Of a stretch of 64,000 nt of DNA, positions 13,001-22,000 are shown piece by piece. The position numbers and the translations under genes are program-made. The number at the start of each line of letters is the position of its first letter. Position 1 is the stretch's first letter. The stretch is from Ryuthela nishihirai. Its lineage: Eukaryota; Arthropoda; Arachnida; Araneae; Heptathelidae. The notes below the pieces were generated by a model. That model had not been told where the DNA came from and ran no database searches. It saw only the letters and a program-made list of their open reading frames with translations. The stretch lies in contig JAWZYU010000018.1 of the NCBI GenBank assembly GCA_038380435.1, positions 50,927,751 to 50,991,750 of the forward strand, read 5' to 3'.

Positions 13001-16000
13001 CGTGAGGTAATTAAACCTCACGTTTCAGTTGTTTTTGAATGTGATTAAACTATTGAGTTGTAACCAAGTGTGGAAAAAATCATCAATCTGTCTCCTGGAC
13101 AGATCTGTCTGTCATTAGTTGTTTCCTGGACAGATGCTTCTTGCATTAAAAATTGCTGATTTGCTTGTCGGGTTAAATGACACATGGCTGTACCCCGACA
13201 ACTGAATTATATTAGAGATAATTTAACAAAACTAGAAGCAACTAACAACATCAACTAGCTTCCTCTCAACTTTCCATCTCATTTGACCTTTCCACTCACA
13301 ACATGCACTACCACTTTTCGTAACCAAACTTATCACAACCACAATTCCTATTCGTACTCATATGGAATTTTATATGTTAAATAACTGATATTGGGTATCA
13401 AAGGGCAATTTCAAGTTTGACTTAGTTCAAGCTATACAGCGTCTTTAAGTGCCCCGATTCAAATTCAAGTATGAATCGCCATCGCCTTAGCTTAGCTGAT
13501 AGAGCAATTAGCATAACCCCGACATCCCGTGTTCGAATCTGGAAGGCGGATTGGTGAGATTTTTTCTCTCACGCTTGTCTATTGCTGAATGTATTCTGTT
13601 ACTTTTGTTTCCATCCTGGTCTACATCAGACAGACGGATCTGATTCCAAGGATACAGAGAGCATTTAAATATTATTAATATTCTACAGTATTTGCTAACA
13701 CTATTCAGGCGGTAAAATACCGAAACAATCCTATGTTCGAAACCCATCTGTGCCACCGTTGGAATTATCTATGTTAATCCCCAACTTGCCCTTGGGGAGA
13801 AAGGCGACACCAATGGGCTTAGAAATGCCCCTCGGCAACGTAGTGCTATCGTGTTAGTTTGGGATGATACTGCAACTTCTGGGGTCTGAGTTGGAATCCC
13901 TATGTTGGAGTGTCGTTTGTTCTGTCAAAAACTCGAGATAAGGTAGTAGCTTTGCGGATCTGATAGAAAAAGGTGTCAACCTTCGGGTGGGAGTTCAATA
14001 GGTGCTCCGTATGCAGAACTACACCCTGTGCATACTAAAGAACACGCTGGATGACCTTAACAAGAGACCTCCATATGTCTTCTAATAGCGGTTGATTGTA
14101 TTCCTTTCCCCAACCTTCTCTGGGTCCTTGGAGTCCTTGTGACCTATTTATTGTGTGGATAAAAGTATGCACAGATCTTAAACAATCCAACCCAACTGAA
14201 ATGATCCAGAATGTAACACAACAATTGTTATTGAACATCAAACATACAAGACGTACACAGACATTACTTTCACTAAAAACTATTGCATGTAACCTTATCT
14301 TGCAACACGGTGCTTTGATTTTATGATAGCTCTTTTTGATGAAAAGGTGTCGAAGCTGCAACTTGTATCATTTAATCTCACTGAACATCACTCTATCACA
14401 GAAACTTTAACTCTCTCTCTCGATCACGCAGATTCCTTGCTCAATCGACCGTCTACGAAAAGATTTTGAACTTCATTAAAAGAGGGCTTATGATATTGAG
14501 GACAATTATCAAATTCAAGAGTTTTTCACGACTCTCATTTTCAGTGAATCCGCATTTGTAATAGAGTTTTTGTAAGATTCTATTTTATATTTATAGTAAA
14601 ATTTAAATTAAACTTGTTCAATCGACCGTCTACTAAAGATTTTGAACTTCACTAAAAGAGAACTTATAATATTGAGGACAATTATCAAATTCAAGAGTTT
14701 TTGGATGATTCTCATTTTCAGAGAATTGGCATTTGTAATAGAGTTTTGGTGAAATTATATTTTACATTTATAGTAAAATTTAAATTAAACTTGTTCAATC
14801 GACCGTCTACTAAAGATTTTGAACTTCACTAAAAGAGAACTTATAATATTGAGGACAATTATCAAATTCAAGAGTTTTTGGATGATTCTCATTTTCAGAG
14901 AATTGGCATTTGTAATAGAGTTTTGGTGAAATTATATTTTACATTTATAGTAAAATTTAAATTAAACTTGTTCAATCGACCGTCTACTAAAGATTTTGAA
15001 CTTCACTAAAAGAGAACTTATAATATTGAGGACAATTATCAAATTCAAGAGTTTTTGGATGATTCTCATTTTCAGAGAATTGGCATTTGTAATAGAGTTT
15101 TGGTGAAATTATATTTTACATTTATAGTAAAATTTAAATTAAACTTGTTCAATCGACCGTCTACTAAAGATTTTGAACTTCACTAAAAGAGAACTTATAA
15201 TATTGAGGACAATTATCAAATTCAAGAGTTTTTGGATGATTCTCATTTTCAGAGAATTGGCATTTGTAATAGAGTTTTGGTGAAATTATATTTTACATTT
15301 ATAGTAAAATTTAAATTAAACTTGTTCAATCGACCGTCTACTAAAGATTTTGAACTTCACTAAAAGAGAACTTATAATATTGAGGACAATTATCAAATTC
15401 AAGAGTTTTTGGATGATTCTCATTTTCAGAGAATTGGCATTTGTAATAGAGTTTTTCTCAGATTCTATTTTATATTTATAGTAAAATTTAAATTAAATTT
15501 GTTCATTCTACCGTCTACGAAAAGATTTTGAACTTCATTAAAAGAGGGCTTATAATATTGAGGACAATTATCAAATTCAAGAGTGTTTGATGACTGTCAT
15601 TTTCAGTGAATCGGCATTTGTAATAGAGTTTTTGTAAAATTATATTTTATATTTATAGTAAAATTTAAATTAAACTTGTTCAATCGACCGTCTACTAAGG
15701 TTTTTGAACTTCACTAAAAGAGAACTTATAATATTGAGGACAATTATCAAATTCAAGAGCTTTTGGATGATTCTCATTTTCAGAGAATTGGCATTTGTCA
15801 TAGAATTTTTGTAAGATTCTATTTTATATTTAAAGTAAAATTTAAATTAAATTTGTTCAATCTACCGACTACGAAAAGATTTTGAACTTCATTAAAAGAG
15901 TGCTTATGATATTGAGGACAATTATCAAATTCAAGAGTTTTTGAATGACTCTCATTTTCAGTGAATTGGCATTTGTAATAGAGTTTTTGTGAGATTCTAT

Positions 16001-19000
16001 TTTACATTTATAGTGCACTTGAGGAGACCAACAAATGCTTCGAGAGTTACTCGAAAGACTGCATGACACCGATGCAGAATGAAATGGTAGATTTCTTTAC
16101 CGAAGGATCTGTGAAAATTTATAACGAATTCTGCACAAGTGGATCCCAGTTACGATCAGGTCAGTACATATCTGAAGTGTTTTACATTAATGCTTCATTA
16201 ATATCGCAATTTTCAGAGTGTGATTTATTCGTGCTAATGATTTGCTAAAGAGATATTTCTTAATCGGGGGGGGGGGGGGGGGGGGGGCTTAGTCGGTAGC
16301 GCGCCAGGCTCGTAATCTGTAGTTCCCAGGTTCGAGTCCCAGCTGGGTCAGCGTTGAGATTTATCTCCGCAAAAATTCCCCGCCCTGCCCACGGTCAGTA
16401 GAGGACACCGATGGGCTTGGAAAGGCCGCCGTCCGTCGGATGGGACGTTAAGCCGTGGCCCCGTGTACGGGAGAGCCATACCCTGTGCACGTTAAAGAAC
16501 ACGCTGGATGGCCTTGACGGGAGGCTACCATCTGTCTCCCAACAGCTGTTCCAGTGGGTCCCTCCCCCAACCTTCTCTGAGCCTTCGGGGTCCTTGTGAC
16601 CTGGCCATTTAGCCCATGGTGTGCAAAAAAGTGCCGCTCAGAGGTAAAACAACCCAACCCAACCCTTCTTAATCGTGGGTTAAAGTGTTGTTAAATCAAT
16701 CTTTTTTGCTCATGATCCCCTTCTGAGCTTTATTTAACTCTGTGCCTTCTGTGCGAAAAAATGTACTTTACCTCTGTACTGTTTATTCATAATGTAAATT
16801 TCATATATAATATTGTAGTAATCTGTACTTTATTTCTAAGTAGCAAAGAAATTTCTTAAAGACATAAAGTGTATAGTAGCAGCATCAGACCTGTTAACAA
16901 AAAATAAACAATTCCGATAATTGCCACTTTATTAAATGTGATCCTCGTGGCTAATGCAAACTTGTAAGTTTTTCGATATCTGGTTGCAACATTGTTAGTG
17001 AAAAACGAAGAATATCTCTATTCGCAATATCAAGGCGATTACGAGACTTTTTAATCAGTTTGTTTTTCAATAACAACTCTATTGTTATTACGGGTGCTAA
17101 AAATGAACGTAGTGTTACCTGGAACCTTGTTAAAAGCTAATAAAATAAGTTTTTCGTGAAAATAATAAATATTGTTTTTATATTTCATTTGTAATATTTG
17201 TTTATGGCTGTTAAGTTTGTGTGGCCTCCTATGAAACATACTGCGGCCCTGCAATATTCCGTTTTTCCAATGTGAACCACTAGAATTCCGTTTTTCCCAT
17301 ATGAACCACTAGAAGTATGGCGTGTTTCCCTGGAGATCGTATGGCTGACGTTGAGATGATGTCAATGTCACTGATGTCAATGGTCAAATGATGATGATGA
17401 GGAAATGTTTATTTTGCTTAAATAATCGCATGTTTATGAAAATATCTTATTGGTTGAGCGGGGAAAGGATCAACACCTGATATTAGAATAATATTTAATA
17501 TTTCATTAAATTTTTAATGAAATTTTGGGGGGAGGAGGATAAATATTATTCTAATATCAGGTGTTGATCCTTTCCCTGATCAACCAATAAGATATTTTCA
17601 TAAACATGCGATTATTTAAGCAAAATAAACATTTCCTCATCATCATATGACCATTGACTTCATAAATAATATTAAAGATATTAAACACATAAAACCAGGA
17701 GGGAAAATGGGTTTTCAGAACTAGGTGTACGCTACAGAATCAGTTGAAAAGAGACGCGCAGTTGACCTGGCGACGTTAAACAATGCATAAAAAGTCTGTT
17801 TAAAATCCCAAGAATTATGACCAAAAATATTATAAAGGAGTGGCCATACATACAGTGAACCTATTTCCTGTTGTTAAATATACAGGATAAAAAAACTCTG
17901 AAACTATGGTAAGGGCGTCCAAATGTATGTATGCGCGAAACTATGGTAAGGCGCGTTCCCTACAACATAAAACAAATGTCAAGAAAAGAAATTCCTCGTT
18001 TTCTGAGAGTGAGGAATACTAAAGGCTTCTTTACGGAGTATTAATGCTTAGTTTCTATGATTACACCAAATAATAAATTAGTTTCTATGATGCACAAATT
18101 AATAGGAAAAAGTCTACAAGTTCTATCGGGTATTGCGTGGCATTTCTTGTACGAAAATTTTCAGATCAACCACTGAGCTCCAGGAATATTAACGACTACT
18201 AAAAGCATCCATAAAATACAGAAAACAGAGTGGTCAAATTTCTGCCAAGATTCTTATACTATTCGAAATGAAAAATATTAGTTGGGTTGTTTTACGTCTG
18301 AGCGGCACTTTTTTGCACACCATGGGCTAAATGGGCAGTCACATAGATCCCGAAGGCTCAGAGAATGTTGGGGGTAGGGAACCCACTAGAACAGCTGTTG
18401 AAAGACAGATGGTAGCCTCCCGTCAAGGCCATTAAGTGTGTTCGTTAACGTGCACAGGGTATGTCTTTCCCGCACACGTAGCCACGGCTTAACGTCCCAT
18501 CCGACGGACGACGGCATTTCCAAACCCATCGGTGCCCCCTACTGACCGTGGGCAGGGCGGGGAATTTTGCGGAGATAAATATCAACTCTGAATGAAAAAT
18601 ATTAGAAATACTAGTGGCAGAAATTGGAAGTTCGTGGGTAGCATCATTTCAACGCCATCAGCCACTCATTTATTACGCAAAAACTTTCTCCGTAAAAAAT
18701 AATCAAAATCCGCATGATCCTTATTTTTAATTCCTAAAGACTGATCAAAACGTTAAAATTTTAATTAAAAAACGTTTCCTACTTTTACTCAATTTTTCGC
18801 AATTACTAGTGGATGCATTTACAAAAATCGTTGCCTACTAAAATTTTCATAAAGATTGGCAACAATGGTCGTGAGTCATGGGCAGTAGGAGAAATACATA
18901 TTCAGTATTCGATTTTCAAATGGGTCAAATGTTCGTAAGTGAAGGAGCTGTATTCTAATTGAATAAATAATATAAATACCACTTCGAGCAGCTGCTTGCC

Positions 19001-22000
19001 GCAGGGATCTGATAAAAGTCTGTCAGTTTATACGCCATAGTACAGAATCTCTGAGAAAGGCGAGACTTCAGCAGAAAGAAAACACAAACGTCCATGCCTT
19101 ACCCAGCTCCCTCTGATTGGTAGACAAGGACGTTAACCACTCGGCAGTGAGTCACACTATTCTTTGGACTGTAGAATGTCGTAAGTACGAATTGTTCCCA
19201 GCTTCAATGTTCGTAAATTAAAATTCACCTGTACAAGAAATAAATCTGTATTGAAATGCTTCAGAAAAGTTTACAGACATGATTTAGCTATTACTTTGAT
19301 TATTTCATATTTTTTTATAAAATATTGTGTTATAATATTTTTTTCCTGATTTAATATTCTTATAGAAAAATAGATGTTAGCGGTAGGAAAACAAAACTCT
19401 TATTCTTACACACACTAAAGCAAACCTTTTACTTTGCAGATTACTTGGAGCACGTCCCATGCATAAACGAAGCCTTCGATAGTGAGGAGGCAAAGAATTT
19501 TGCTTCTTACACGGAAGCTGGACTCGAAGATCTTTCACAGAAGAAGTCAAACGAACGTCTTCCAACAGTTTGCTGGTAAGTGGATTTCTTTCTTTTTTCT
19601 TACTCACTTCAAGCAGAATGAACTCAGATATCCAAATGATTATGGACGAGACGGATTTGTGGTAGGAATCACCATTATTTCATACCTGAATTATTATCAT
19701 GTAAAAAGATGTTAGGAATCTCTTTATATTTACATATAATTTGCAAAAATATTTTATAAACTAGCAAGAGCAATCATCTTTGGTTAATATGGAATACTCG
19801 TTTTCAAAGAGAATAACTGTCACTTTTCAAACTTAGGGCTCTCTAATGGTGGAAATTAGAAATGATGGATGATACCAAAAAACCTAAAGATAATATTTTA
19901 TTAGTATCGTCCAAAAAATTCATCAATCTCTTAACAAAAAAACGTTTTACCACCCCCGTTGGGAGTAAGGGGGCTAAATTTCTAATGTCAATTTAAACCC
20001 ATTGACCCTCTACCAATACAATTTCAAGTTTCGAGAATGGATAGATTCTTTAATATATTAGTTTAAATTTTTCTGCATTCCATACTTTTTCATAGATCAA
20101 AATATATTTTATGTAACTAATTTTTTTGTCGGAAATAGGAATATTAAAGAGCCATAATGCTTCAAATTGTAATTTCCATAGGGGATTTCAAATTTAGGGT
20201 GCAACTGTTATTATTGAAACTTAATGCATCTAAGCCTAATCCAGATTAGAGAACATCTGGAAAAGTACAATCGATTAAATATTTCGCTTAGTTATCTCTG
20301 TTTGGAAAAGTTGAAAAATTAATTTCTTGACATAAATCGAAGGAAAACTCTTAAAATGAAGTGCAATATATAAACACTACATGTAAATTTCATAATGCAT
20401 TATAATTTAAAAAACAGTCTAATAATTTTTCATTTCAAAACTACAAATGCATTCCTTTTGCTTTACGATTTTCAACCTTTCAAGATCGTGAATTTCGCTG
20501 ATATTCTATACGTCCAACTAATAATGTATTACAAAAGGACGATGAATTCACATGACGATGTATATATACAGTATGAAATACACTATATACTTGAAAAACT
20601 TATTTTGTCTTATTTATTGGAGTGATATGGAACTCAATTTACTAGTGAGTAAATTTATTCTTATAAAATTAATTGCAGGCTGCAATGATATAAGTTATTT
20701 TGACTATACAAATACAGAAATATAATTTCGCAAAAATATATTCTTTGACTCTCTGAAACAATAGATGAGATGCATAGAGTTACGTGGATTGCTCTCAGGA
20801 TTTATAACGCTGAAATTTCATATGATACAAGAAAGCCTTAATTTTTATATTTTAATGAGAAAATTATAATTTTAAAAATGTTTTGCTAGCGAGGTAAAGA
20901 CTGACACTTGAGTTATTTAGTATTTTGTAAATTTTTAACCCCAAAGGAACTTTTGATTGAAACCCAAGAAGCAAAAAATGGACAAATCTTGACTCTCGTG
21001 CCCCAGATCGATCGGGTTAAATGTAATCACATTAAACATGTGCTCCTAACGAAGCTCACACTGAATATATACCGTAAAGTCCATTCAGAGTGAGGGGCGG
21101 GGGTGGCTCAGTCGGTAGCGCGCCAGGCTCGTAATCTGTAGTTCCCAGGTTCGAGTCCCAGCTGGGTCAGCGTTGAGATTTATCTCCGCAAAAATTCCTC
21201 GCCCTGCCCACGGTCAGTAGGGTACACCGATGGGCTTGGAAAGCCGCCGTCCGTCGGATGGGACGTTAAGCCGTGGTCCCGTGTGCGGGAGAGCCATACC
21301 CTGTGCACGTTAAAGAACACGCTGGATGGCCTTGACGGGAGGCTACCATCTGTCTCCCAACCTTCTCTGAGCCTTCGGGGTCCATGTGACCTGGCCATTT
21401 AGCCCATTGTGTGCAAAAAAGTGCCGCTCAGAGGTAAAATCAACCCAACCCATTCAGAATGAGTCTCTTTGCTTCCTTCACTCCAAATTGAATCTTCCAA
21501 GCTACCCATAGAATTATTGCACAAAAATTCATGCACAAAACCGTAGCTTAGGGACTTATAAAATGAGCGGCAACCTCACTAAGATCAGTATTTTTTCCAT
21601 TTCTCGTGAAATACTAAACGTTATTATGAGGCGAAAATACTAAACATTATTATGGGGCAAAAATATCGAAACGTTTTTTTTTTTTCAAACTTACCAACCT
21701 CTCAATACAAGATTTTGTCTAGTAAAAAAATTACCTCGTTTTAGAAATACAATGGTGCGCAAAATTTAAGCAACAAATGCAGAAATCGGCATATTCTTAT
21801 GCGATAATTGACATTAAGTAACAAAAATTAGATTATTTTTTATATAAAGAACGACACTGAGTTCAAATCTGCACACGAAATTTGCATTAATTACGTCACG
21901 CATACAAAACAGGTCAGTATAAAAAAATTCGCTTCTACGTCCACGTCAATTCGTGTTAGAGTCTACGTACAACATCCAGTTTGCTAACTGTTAGAAAATG

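Noticed and set aside
14441..16013. The 177-bp array as a CRISPR array or centromeric satellite.
   Set aside because: There are no spacers between units and the whole unit repeats, so it is not CRISPR. With only nine units inside an intron of a gene, it is a local expansion.
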